In this document: piece by piece, positions 1 to 4,870 of the stretch | Layout of the letters: each line of letters begins with the position of its first letter | Position numbering within the stretch: position 1 is the stretch's first letter | Assembly (NCBI GenBank): GCA_040877415.1 | Contig: JBBDNV010000071.1 | Location: 1-5,214, forward strand | Length of the DNA: 5,214 nucleotides | Origin: JBBDNV01 sp040877415 | GTDB taxonomy: Bacteria; Planctomycetota; Planctomycetia; Pirellulales; PALSA-1355 | Direction of reading: 5' to 3' | Notes under the pieces: generated by a model | Database searches by the model: none | The model's input: the letters and a program-made list of their open reading frames with translations, nothing else | Told to the model about the DNA's origin: nothing | Position numbers and translations under genes: made by a program

Positions 1-727
1 TGCGAATCGTGGCCTGAATCGTGCGCGGGCCGGCAAAGCCGATCAGCGCCTTGGGTTCGGCGAAGATAATGTCGCCCAACGACGCGAAGCTGGCGGCCAC
101 GCCGCCCATCGTCGGATTGGTGAGCACCGAGATGAACAAGCCGCCGGCCTCGTCGAACCGGGCCAAGGCCGCGGAGATTTTGGCCATCTGCATCAGCGAC
201 AGAATGCCTTCGTGCATCCGCGCGCCGCCGCCTGAGGCGCTGATGATGATCAGCGGCAACCGCTCGTCGGTGGCCTGTTCCACCAGTCGGGTCAGCTTCT
301 CGCCGACCACGGCCCCCATGCTCCCCATGATAAAGGCCGAATCGGTCACGCCGAAGGCCACGCGCCGGGCGCGAACCATGCCGGTGCCCACCACGGCGGC
401 GTCCTTCAGCCCGGTGCGGGCTTGCTCGTTCTTGAGGCGCTCGCGGTAGGGAATCTTGTCGGTAAACGAAAGGGGATCGGCCGGCTCAAGCCCGGCGTGC
501 CACTCCTCAAACGTTCCCGCGTCGAGCACTTGTTCGATGCGGTCGCGCGCCGAGACGTACCAGTGGTAGTCGCACTCCGGGCAAACGCCCAGCGCCTGTT
601 CGGCCTGTTTGCGAAAAATCGTTTGCTGGCAGCCCGGGCAGCGCTGCCAGAGCCCCGCGGGAACGCCGCGCTTGGGGCGCTTCGACTGCGAGCTGGAAGC
701 GTTGGCTGACGTATGGCTGGTCGACAT
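1..727 (-). CDS. accD: Acetyl-CoA carboxylase, carboxyltransferase subunit beta (C-terminus cut by window edge)
   Basis: AccD pairs with AccA to form the carboxyltransferase half of cytoplasmic acetyl-CoA carboxylase, moving the carboxyl group from carboxybiotin on AccB to acetyl-CoA to give malonyl-CoA, the first committed step of fatty-acid synthesis. Reading from ATG at 727, 242 codons are visible. A four-cysteine zinc ribbon is intact (C30-P-G-C33 and C49-P-E-C52, spaced as in bacterial AccD). It is followed by the crotonase-like carboxyltransferase core with ASGGGARMHEG near residues 164-174, TNPTMGGVAASFASLGDI, and EPKALIGFAGPRTI close to the cut. Bacterial AccD is usually about 280-305 residues, so roughly the last 45-60 lie outside the window. 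The first 20 or so residues are a Ser/Lys-rich tail before the ribbon. No convincing Shine-Dalgarno sequence precedes the ATG. A probable terminator about 57 bases upstream separates it from the preceding gene, so it likely has its own promoter, but none was recognised. Confidence 0.96.
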   Translation of the reverse strand, partial: MSTSHTSANASSSQSKRPKRGVPAGLWQRCPGCQQTIFRKQAEQALGVCPECDYHWYVSARDRIEQVLDAGTFEEWHAGLEPADPLSFTDKIPYRERLKNEQARTGLKDAAVVGTGMVRARRVAFGVTDSAFIMGSMGAVVGEKLTRLVEQATDERLPLIIISASGGGARMHEGILSLMQMAKISAALARFDEAGGLFISVLTNPTMGGVAASFASLGDIIFAEPKALIGFAGPRTIQATIR

Positions 728-836
728 GGCGGAGAAAACTAGCGCGCTCGCTGGCGAGAGCCTCGGTGCCTACTAAAAATCCAATCGGCAAACGGTTAGA
801 TGCCGATGGGGGTATTTCGGTCAGTTTCCTGAGTTT
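728..836. other. Intergenic region between the pseudophosphatase gene and accD
   Basis: These 109 bases hold the probable terminator at 784-807 and the accD leader. A short perfect inverted repeat, CTCGC-TG-GCGAG, lies at 748-759 inside the leader; its 2-base loop is tight and its meaning is unknown. No clear -35/-10 pair for accD was seen, and no small open frame with a credible start was found. Confidence 0.5.
768..807 (-). terminator. Probable intrinsic terminator after the rpe / pseudophosphatase pair
   Basis: On the minus strand, ATCGGCA (807-801) and TGCCGAT (790-784) form a perfect 7-bp stem around a 10-base loop. The stem can grow by two more G-C pairs across a one-base bulge. It is followed within a few bases by TGGATTTTTAG, giving a short T run. 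The hairpin lies about 30 bases past the stop codon at 837. The T run is short and not directly adjacent to the stem, so moderate strength is inferred. Confidence 0.55.
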
Positions 837-1421
837 CTACGACTGTGCCTCGACGACGCTCTGCGGCTGGCCGGCAATGATCTCCCATTTCCCGCATTCT
901 GATCTAGTTTTCCAAAAATACCCAATTTCTCGTTGCGACAACTCACCCTGGACGACGCCGGCCAGCGGATCGGGGACCACCAAGGCGATTGTCCCATCTT
1001 TGTGCTTTTTAAGGATTTTTGTCAGCGCCGAATGGACTCGTTCCTGAGCCGTCTTGAGCATCTCGCCCTGCGGAGGACAGATGATCCCGGGTTGTTCCTG
1101 CCACTGACGGTAGACTTTGGGCTGCTTACGCTTGACGTCCTCGATCAGCATACCCTGCCAAAGACCGTGGTCAATGTTCCTCAGATTATCAATCTTCTTC
1201 AGTTTAACGTCAAGGGCCTCGGCAATCGCCGTGGCAGTTTGCGAGGTCGATTCGCACGGGCCGCAGTAAATCGCGGAAATATTCAGCGGGCGAACTTCCC
1301 GGATGATCCGCTCGACGTCACGGGTGCCCTGCTCACTTAGGGGAATATCAAGGGTGCCGAGAATGCGGCCTTGGTCGTCGTAGTCGGTGGCCCCGGGCCG
1401 GATCAGTACGATCTGGATCAT
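837..1421 (-). CDS. Catalytically degenerate histidine-phosphatase (phosphoglycerate-mutase-like) family protein
   Basis: This 194-residue protein has the layout of the histidine phosphatase superfamily, whose active members use a catalytic His in an N-terminal RHG motif. Here that motif reads R8-P9-G10-A-T-D, so the nucleophile is replaced by proline. The usual SPLxRAxQTA motif reads GPCESTSQTA (54-63), with Ser58 at the conserved Arg. The LxE...GxWEG motif reads LRNIDHGLWQG (80-90), with Asn82 at the acidic residue. The second histidine motif (VVSHGG) reads VVPDPL (148-153). Fold landmarks are kept but four of five catalytic positions are lost, so phosphatase or mutase activity is not expected; a binding or regulatory role is inferred. 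An in-frame ATG at 1472 is less likely, because the protein from 1421 begins directly with the first beta strand (MIQIVLIRPG), starts 4 bases after the rpe stop, and has AAGGA 12 bases upstream. Base composition is locally more AT-rich than in its neighbours (about 45% GC in 1141-1200). No signal peptide is seen. Confidence 0.82.
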   Translation of the reverse strand: MIQIVLIRPGATDYDDQGRILGTLDIPLSEQGTRDVERIIREVRPLNISAIYCGPCESTSQTATAIAEALDVKLKKIDNLRNIDHGLWQGMLIEDVKRKQPKVYRQWQEQPGIICPPQGEMLKTAQERVHSALTKILKKHKDGTIALVVPDPLAGVVQGELSQREIGYFWKTRSECGKWEIIAGQPQSVVEAQS

Positions 1422-1425
1422 AGCT

Positions 1426-2205
1426 CTAGTGCGTCCTTGGTTGAGACCGTGCCAAACGAAGTAGCGCGGCAATGGTTTGGGAATAGTCGGGGTGGCTGAA
1501 AATGGCCGAACCGACGATATGCGAATGGGCGCCGGCCGCCGCGCAGTCGGCGATCGTCTTGGCGTTCACCCCGCCGTCGACTTCCAACAGCACGTTCTTT
1601 CCGACCAGCCCGCTGAGCTCGCGCAGCTTCGTGAGCGCCACGGTCTCGAAATGCTGGTTGCCGAAACCCGGCGAGACGCTCATCGTGAGCACACTGTCAC
1701 AGGCGTCCAGGCAAGCGCGGATGGCAGATACAGGCGTCTCGGGGTTGTATGCCAGTCCGGCGACGGCGCCGAGCGAACGCAGCTTTTCCAACAGCGGTCG
1801 CGGGTCCGGCACGGCCTCGTAGTGAAACGTGATCGCGTCGGCGCCGGCCTCGAAGAATTGCTCGGCATAGTGGGCCGGATCGGAGATCATCAAGTGGGTC
1901 TCGATCGGCAGTTCGGTCACGCGCCGCACCGCTTTGACGATCGGCGGCCCATAGGTCAGGTTTGGGACGAAATGTCCGTCCATCACGTCCAGGTGCAATG
2001 CCGGCGCGCCGGCGTCTTCGAGCTTGCGGACTTCGTCGGCCAGGTGGCCGAAATCGCACAACAACAGGGACGGCACGACGACCGGCGCCTGCGCGCGCAG
2101 CGACTCGTAGCGCCGTCGGCGGGAAGTTTGAGAGGGCGTGTCTACCACGAGCGTGGACGCACTGGAAAAATCCTGTTGAGGACTGCCGGCGTAAGGGTGT
2201 TCCAT
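1426..2205 (-). CDS. rpe: Ribulose-phosphate 3-epimerase
   Basis: Rpe interconverts D-ribulose 5-phosphate and D-xylulose 5-phosphate in the pentose phosphate pathway, in the cytoplasm. The 259-residue product contains a full (beta/alpha)8 barrel with the family signatures: PSLLLCDF (45-52), ALHLDVMDGHFVPN (69-82), THLMI (103-107), SVSPGFGNQHF (176-186) and LEVDGGVN (207-214). The expected metal and acid/base residues are present as H71, D73, H104 and D210, with S46 at the substrate-side serine. The catalytic barrel starts near residue 42; the first 41 residues are an extension with a basic RRRR stretch (29-32), longer than in typical 215-230-residue Rpe. ATG at 2205 is the in-frame ATG nearest the barrel, but it has no Shine-Dalgarno sequence. 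GTG at 2148 would give a shorter protein, and the frame stays open far upstream, so the start is uncertain. The stop lies 4 bases before the pseudophosphatase ATG, indicating translational coupling. Confidence 0.95.
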   Translation of the reverse strand: MEHPYAGSPQQDFSSASTLVVDTPSQTSRRRRYESLRAQAPVVVPSLLLCDFGHLADEVRKLEDAGAPALHLDVMDGHFVPNLTYGPPIVKAVRRVTELPIETHLMISDPAHYAEQFFEAGADAITFHYEAVPDPRPLLEKLRSLGAVAGLAYNPETPVSAIRACLDACDSVLTMSVSPGFGNQHFETVALTKLRELSGLVGKNVLLEVDGGVNAKTIADCAAAGAHSHIVGSAIFSHPDYSQTIAALLRLARSQPRTH

Positions 2206-2470
2206 TTCAGCGCGGCACAATGAACAAACGAGCGCGCCCCACGTGAGCCGGCAGGTCGGCGTCGGCATACATGCGCGACGCAAATGGTCCATGAGACTGA
2301 CAGCATGAAGACAGAGGGCCATTCTATCAATCCGCCCCGGACGCGCCTGCGCAGTTCGTGACGATGACGTTAAATGCTTGCCCGAAAGATGGTTACGCTT
2401 CGCGGGGCCGCCCTTCCAGCGGGCCCCCAAACGAGGAGCGGCCCAAAAAATGGAGCCCCAGGTGGGCCGA
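2206..2470. other. Intergenic region between scpB and rpe with several possible structures
   Basis: No credible gene was found in these 265 bases. They hold a terminator-like hairpin just after scpB (2445-2468) and a GC-rich inverted repeat, GGGGCC (2404-2409) with GGCCCC (2422-2427), which can also fold as a bulged 8-bp stem. TAGAAT on the minus strand (2326-2321) resembles a -10 box but has no matching -35 at normal spacing. A second hairpin at 2259-2281 (GCGTCGGCA with TGC-G-CGACGC, one bulge, TACA loop) would lie about 54 bases upstream of the rpe ATG at 2205. The long structured leader may hold the rpe promoter, but I cannot place it firmly. Confidence 0.45.
2445..2468 (-). terminator. 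Weak terminator-like hairpin after scpB
   Basis: On the minus strand, two bases after the scpB stop codon, GGCCC (2468-2464) can pair with GGGCT (2458-2454; one G-T wobble) around a 5-base loop. This is followed by CCA and a run of six T (2450-2445). The stem is short and the T run is separated from it by three bases, so termination would probably be partial. The position directly after the stop codon supports the reading. Confidence 0.35.
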
Positions 2471-3226
2471 TTACGCTTGTTCCAGCTCGCCGCTGCGCGG
2501 CAAGTCGGCCAGGCTCTCCAATCCGAACAGCTCCAGGAAACGCGGCGTCGTAGAGTAAACCACGCGCCGCGGCCCGCCCGCCGAACGCTCCAGCCGCAAT
2601 AGTTGCCTGCGGACCAGGTGCGCGAGCACGTGGCCGCTGGCGGTGCCTCGCAGCCGGGTGACCTCCTCGGACGTGGTCGGCTCGTTATAGGCCACGGCCG
2701 CCAAAACCTCGATGGCGGCCTGCGACAGCCGCGCCAGGCGCACCTTGCCGTAGAACTTGTCGCGCAGCCGGGCGAACTCCGCGCGCAGCGCGAGTCGATA
2801 ACCGCCCCCTTCCTGGACAATCGTGTAAGGGCAGTTGCGGCGCTCGTACGCCTCGTTGAGGTCCCGCACCAAGGCGTCGATTTCCGCGGGCCGCACGCCC
2901 CGCATCAGCGCGGCCACCTGCTTGCTCGCAAGGGGCTCGTTCTGGGGGCTGCCGACAAACAGCATCGCCTCCAGGATACTGCGCGGCGTAATTTCGCAGG
3001 CATCGTCGGCGTCAGCCGCCCGGTCGTGCGGGTCTTCTCCCAATTCGCCCGACTCCGAGTCCTGCGGGGCCGAAGAATAGGGATCGTCGCCGCTGGCGAG
3101 CATGCCGGCCAGGGCCGCGCTCAATTGGTCGAGCGCCAAGCCGGCGCTTGTGTGCTGGGCAGCCAGGGCGGGCAATCCGAAGTCAGATTTCTCGGCGACC
3201 GGTTCGTCGTCGCGCTTGTCTCCCAT
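2471..3226 (-). CDS. scpB: Segregation and condensation protein B (ScpB)
   Basis: ScpB is the winged-helix (kleisin-interacting) partner of ScpA in the bacterial SMC condensin complex, acting on chromosome compaction and segregation. From ATG at 3226 the product is 251 residues. The ScpB core begins near residue 82 with SILEAMLFVGSPQNEPL, continues through VQEGGGYRLALRAEFA (137-152) and the second winged helix LSQAAIEVLAAVAYNEPTT (167-185), RLRGTASGHVLAHLV (191-205), and ends with RVVYSTTPRFLELFGLESLADLP (221-243). About 80 N-terminal residues are an acidic, Asp/Glu/Ser-rich, probably disordered extension; typical ScpB is nearer 190-200 residues. An in-frame TTG at 3262 would add 12 residues, but it overlaps the predicted -35 box, so ATG 3226 is preferred. 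That ATG has no Shine-Dalgarno sequence and sits where the transcript should begin. The scpA gene, often adjacent in other bacteria, is not in this window; the neighbours are sugar-metabolism genes. Confidence 0.94.
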   Translation of the reverse strand: MGDKRDDEPVAEKSDFGLPALAAQHTSAGLALDQLSAALAGMLASGDDPYSSAPQDSESGELGEDPHDRAADADDACEITPRSILEAMLFVGSPQNEPLASKQVAALMRGVRPAEIDALVRDLNEAYERRNCPYTIVQEGGGYRLALRAEFARLRDKFYGKVRLARLSQAAIEVLAAVAYNEPTTSEEVTRLRGTASGHVLAHLVRRQLLRLERSAGGPRRVVYSTTPRFLELFGLESLADLPRSGELEQA

Positions 3227-3232
3227 ACGCGC

Positions 3233-3262
3233 ACTATAGGCGTCGAAAGTGTCACGCGGCAA
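3233..3262 (-). promoter_or_regulatory. Predicted sigma70-type promoter for a leaderless scpB mRNA
   Basis: On the minus strand, TTGCCG (3262-3257; four of six matches to TTGACA) and TATAGT (3238-3233; five of six matches to TATAAT) are separated by 18 bases. The -10 box ends 6 bases before the scpB ATG at 3226, so initiation at the usual distance would begin at or next to the start codon. The gene has no Shine-Dalgarno sequence, consistent with leaderless translation. The call rests on sequence matches only. Confidence 0.45.
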
Positions 3263-3278
3263 GTCGAGCCTAACGCGT

Positions 3279-4118
3279 CTACCCGGCGTGCTTCTTCATA
3301 AACGCCAACCCCTCCCGGGCGAGCTGTTCTTCACTCTCGTACATGCGGCGCCAAATCTTGGTGGCGGCGACCAATTCGGGCAGCGCCAGCCCAAAAGCCT
3401 CGATCACCATCCAGCCGTTGTAGCCCGTTTCCTTGAGAGTTTTGAACGTCGCGTCCCAGGGGACATGCCCCTGGCCGGGCGTGCTGCGGTCGTTTTCGGA
3501 AATGTGCACGTGAACCGTGTACGCCGCGCAGGCGCGAATCGCTTCCACCGGGTCCTTCTCCTCGATATTGGCATGGAACGTGTCGTACATCATCCGGCAG
3601 TTAGGATGATTGACGTCGCGCACAAAGCGGACCATGTCGGCGGCCGTATTGAGGAAGTAGCACTCAAAGCGATTCAGGTATTCGCAGCCCAGCATGACGC
3701 CGCACTTCTGGGCGTGTTCGGCCGTTTGCCGCATGCTCTCGACGCCCCATTTCCATTCGTCCTGGGTGGGCCCCTGGCCGGTGAACTCGCCGATCGCCGA
3801 ATGATACGGTCCGCACAAAGTCTGGCACTCGGCCGCCTGGCAACATTCCAAAGCCCGCTTGGTGGCCGCCACGCCGGCGGCGCGGATTTTGGCATCGGGG
3901 CTGATGGGGTTGTTTTCCGCCGTGCGAATCGTGACCGCCGTGCGCTTGAGGCCCATTTCGTCGAGCCGCTGGCCCCATTTGGCGAACTTGTCGGGGTTCG
4001 CTGCGAAGATCGGCAGCTCCACGCCGTCGTAGCCCATCGCCTTGAGCGATTCCAACACCTTCACGTGCTCGTCGGCCAGTTCGCCGGTCCACAGCAGCAG
4101 GTTCATGCCGAATTTCAT
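3279..4118 (-). CDS. Sugar isomerase/epimerase, D-tagatose/D-psicose 3-epimerase-like TIM barrel
   Basis: The 279-residue product belongs to the AP endonuclease-2-like TIM barrel superfamily (IolE, hydroxypyruvate isomerase and ketose 3-epimerases). Its closest remembered match is the D-tagatose/D-psicose 3-epimerase group, metal-dependent enzymes that invert C3 of free ketoses. It shares GCEYLNRFECYFLNTA (144-159), MYDTFHANIEE (177-187), HISENDRSTPGQGHVPW (205-221) and NGWMVIEAF (234-242). The expected metal and catalytic residues are present as E146, D179, H205 and E240, with R211 in place. Ala241 replaces the Pro common after the last Glu. The substrate cannot be read from sequence, and hydroxypyruvate isomerase is a weaker alternative. 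ATG at 4118 is chosen over an upstream in-frame ATG at 4151 because the barrel begins at once (MKFGMNLLLW), a good GGAG lies 8 bases upstream, and the longer frame would read into the repeat. No signal peptide is seen; a cytoplasmic location is inferred. Confidence 0.88.
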   Translation of the reverse strand: MKFGMNLLLWTGELADEHVKVLESLKAMGYDGVELPIFAANPDKFAKWGQRLDEMGLKRTAVTIRTAENNPISPDAKIRAAGVAATKRALECCQAAECQTLCGPYHSAIGEFTGQGPTQDEWKWGVESMRQTAEHAQKCGVMLGCEYLNRFECYFLNTAADMVRFVRDVNHPNCRMMYDTFHANIEEKDPVEAIRACAAYTVHVHISENDRSTPGQGHVPWDATFKTLKETGYNGWMVIEAFGLALPELVAATKIWRRMYESEEQLAREGLAFMKKHAG

Positions 4119-4126
4119 CGATTCAT

Positions 4127-4130
4127 CTCC
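4127..4130 (-). promoter_or_regulatory. Shine-Dalgarno site deciding the epimerase start
   Basis: GGAG on the minus strand (within GCGGAGATG) lies 8 bases before ATG 4118. It is the clearest ribosome binding site in the window and lies only 6 bases from the hairpin repeat at 4137, so the folded repeat should leave it free. Confidence 0.7.
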
Positions 4131-4136
4131 GCATTC

Positions 4137-4200
4137 TGTAGCCGGGGTCATTGACCCCGGAATTCTTGCACGAGAACCGGCCTCAATGAGGCCGGCTACA
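4137..4200. repeat. REP doublet (REPIN-like): two inverted GTAG-footed hairpins
   Basis: Two 24-base units face each other across a 16-base spacer (4161-4176). Unit 1 (plus strand, 4137-4160) is TGTAG followed by the palindrome CCGGGGTCA-T-TGACCCCGG. Unit 2 (minus strand, 4200-4177) is TGTAG followed by CCGGCCTCA-T-TGAGGCCGG. Each palindrome has perfect 9-base arms. The units differ only at four positions (GG...CC versus CC...GG), which preserve pairing. The outer ends TGTAGCCGG and CCGGCTACA also form a perfect 9-base inverted repeat, so the whole element can fold as two hairpins or as one long imperfect hairpin. GTAG at the foot of a palindrome, in an inverted pair, is the known hallmark of REP sequences mobilised by RAYT (Y1 REP-associated) transposases. 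It lies between two same-strand genes, 8 bases past one stop (4209) and 18 bases before the next ATG, and could also help terminate transcription or protect a 3' end. Confidence 0.75.
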
Positions 4201-4208
4201 ATACGATG

Positions 4209-4853
4209 CTAAGCGGCAAGCAGTTCGTCTCGGCGGCGGCTGACCATGACGCGCGCCGTGCTCAGCGTCTCGGCCAGCGTCGCCGGCAACCGCGGCAGCC
4301 TGACGCGGCGCATCACCTGGTTTAAGCGAAACAACAGTTTGCCATCGTCGAGATAGTCCGACAAGAACCGCTCCCGGGAAAACAGCCCGATGAACGTGCC
4401 GAGATGGCCGGCGGGCCGGCCGCTGATCGCGCCCACCGCGTCTTCCACGCTCCGCACGTCGAGGCTTTCGAGCGCCGCGTAGTAGGCTTCTAATCGGGCC
4501 GGCTCGTCGGCCACCAGCGCGGCGTCGAGCAGGATTTCCACCAGGATGTGCCCCAAGAAATGCGGCCGAAATCCCTCGTCGTCCGGCAGCCGCTTGCGCA
4601 ACAGCCGGCACAATTCGAGCGACAGTTCCGCGAACGCCCGCGTCGCGTGAAACCAGCCGTCGTCGTCATGGTGCCGAACGATTCCGGCCGCGATCCGGGC
4701 AACCCGGGCGTCCGGCGAATTCACGTGCAACCGGGCCTGCGCCGATCGCACCCGCACGCGGCGATCGACGACGCTGAGCCAATCCGGCACCGCCGTGCCG
4801 GCCAGAAAGTAAGGATCGTCGATGAAAGGGCGCCCGTGGGCGAAGTAGTTCAT
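4209..4853 (-). CDS. Uncharacterised protein with resemblance to ACP phosphodiesterase (AcpH-like)
   Basis: The 214-residue product appears soluble and mostly helical, with no signal peptide or membrane segment. Recalled side by side with E. coli AcpH, which removes 4'-phosphopantetheine from acyl carrier protein, four motifs occur in the same order: MNYFAH (1-6; AcpH begins MNFLAH), AGTAVPDWL (18-26; GNLLADF), IAAGIVRHHDDDGWFH (54-69; VAGIHMHRRIDVMTD) and PHFLGHILVEILLD (97-110; LDVMWDHFLSRHW). Histidines and acids in these motifs (H6, D24, H61/H62, D63-D65, H69, H98, H102, E106, D110) are candidate metal ligands. Overall identity is low, so this may be a separate family with a shared fold and a different substrate. 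The start ATG at 4853 agrees with the motif at the N-terminus; a GGGG run lies about 5-6 bases upstream. It begins 17 bases after the stop of the oxidoreductase gene, suggesting co-transcription. The hairpin repeat follows its stop codon by 8 bases. Confidence 0.75.
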   Translation of the reverse strand: MNYFAHGRPFIDDPYFLAGTAVPDWLSVVDRRVRVRSAQARLHVNSPDARVARIAAGIVRHHDDDGWFHATRAFAELSLELCRLLRKRLPDDEGFRPHFLGHILVEILLDAALVADEPARLEAYYAALESLDVRSVEDAVGAISGRPAGHLGTFIGLFSRERFLSDYLDDGKLLFRLNQVMRRVRLPRLPATLAETLSTARVMVSRRRDELLAA

Positions 4854-4870
4854 CTCGACCCCACTGCCTT

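Noticed and set aside
21..449. Plus-strand open frame of 142 codons over the left edge
   Set aside because: It is antisense to accD and has no family resemblance.
1422..1472. Alternative upstream start (ATG 1472) for the pseudophosphatase
   Set aside because: It would overlap rpe by 47 bases and add 17 residues before the first beta strand; ATG 1421 fits the family N-terminus and the 4-base gap after rpe.
1477..2223. Plus-strand open frame of 248 codons
   Set aside because: It is antisense to rpe, has no recognisable motif, and is explained by third-position GC in rpe codons.
2321..2326. TAGAAT as a -10 box for rpe
   Set aside because: No -35-like hexamer lies 16-18 bases upstream, so it is only mentioned within the intergenic entry.
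2206..2820. Upstream extension of the rpe reading frame, open without a stop back to 2820
   Set aside because: It overlaps scpB in another frame on the same strand, its translation is Arg/Trp/Cys-rich low-complexity sequence, and the Rpe barrel needs nothing before about 2090.
2603..3301. Plus-strand open frame of 232 codons
   Set aside because: It is antisense to scpB, which carries full family signatures; there is no independent start signal or known domain.
3249..4154. Long open frame of 301 codons on the plus strand
   Set aside because: It is antisense to the ketose epimerase, whose active-site motifs are complete; the His/Arg/Val-rich translation is typical of a GC-rich antisense shadow.
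4137..4200. Hairpin pair as a CRISPR repeat unit or attachment site
   Set aside because: There are only two inverted units with one 16-base spacer, no direct repetition and no integrase or cas gene nearby; the REP doublet explanation fits better.
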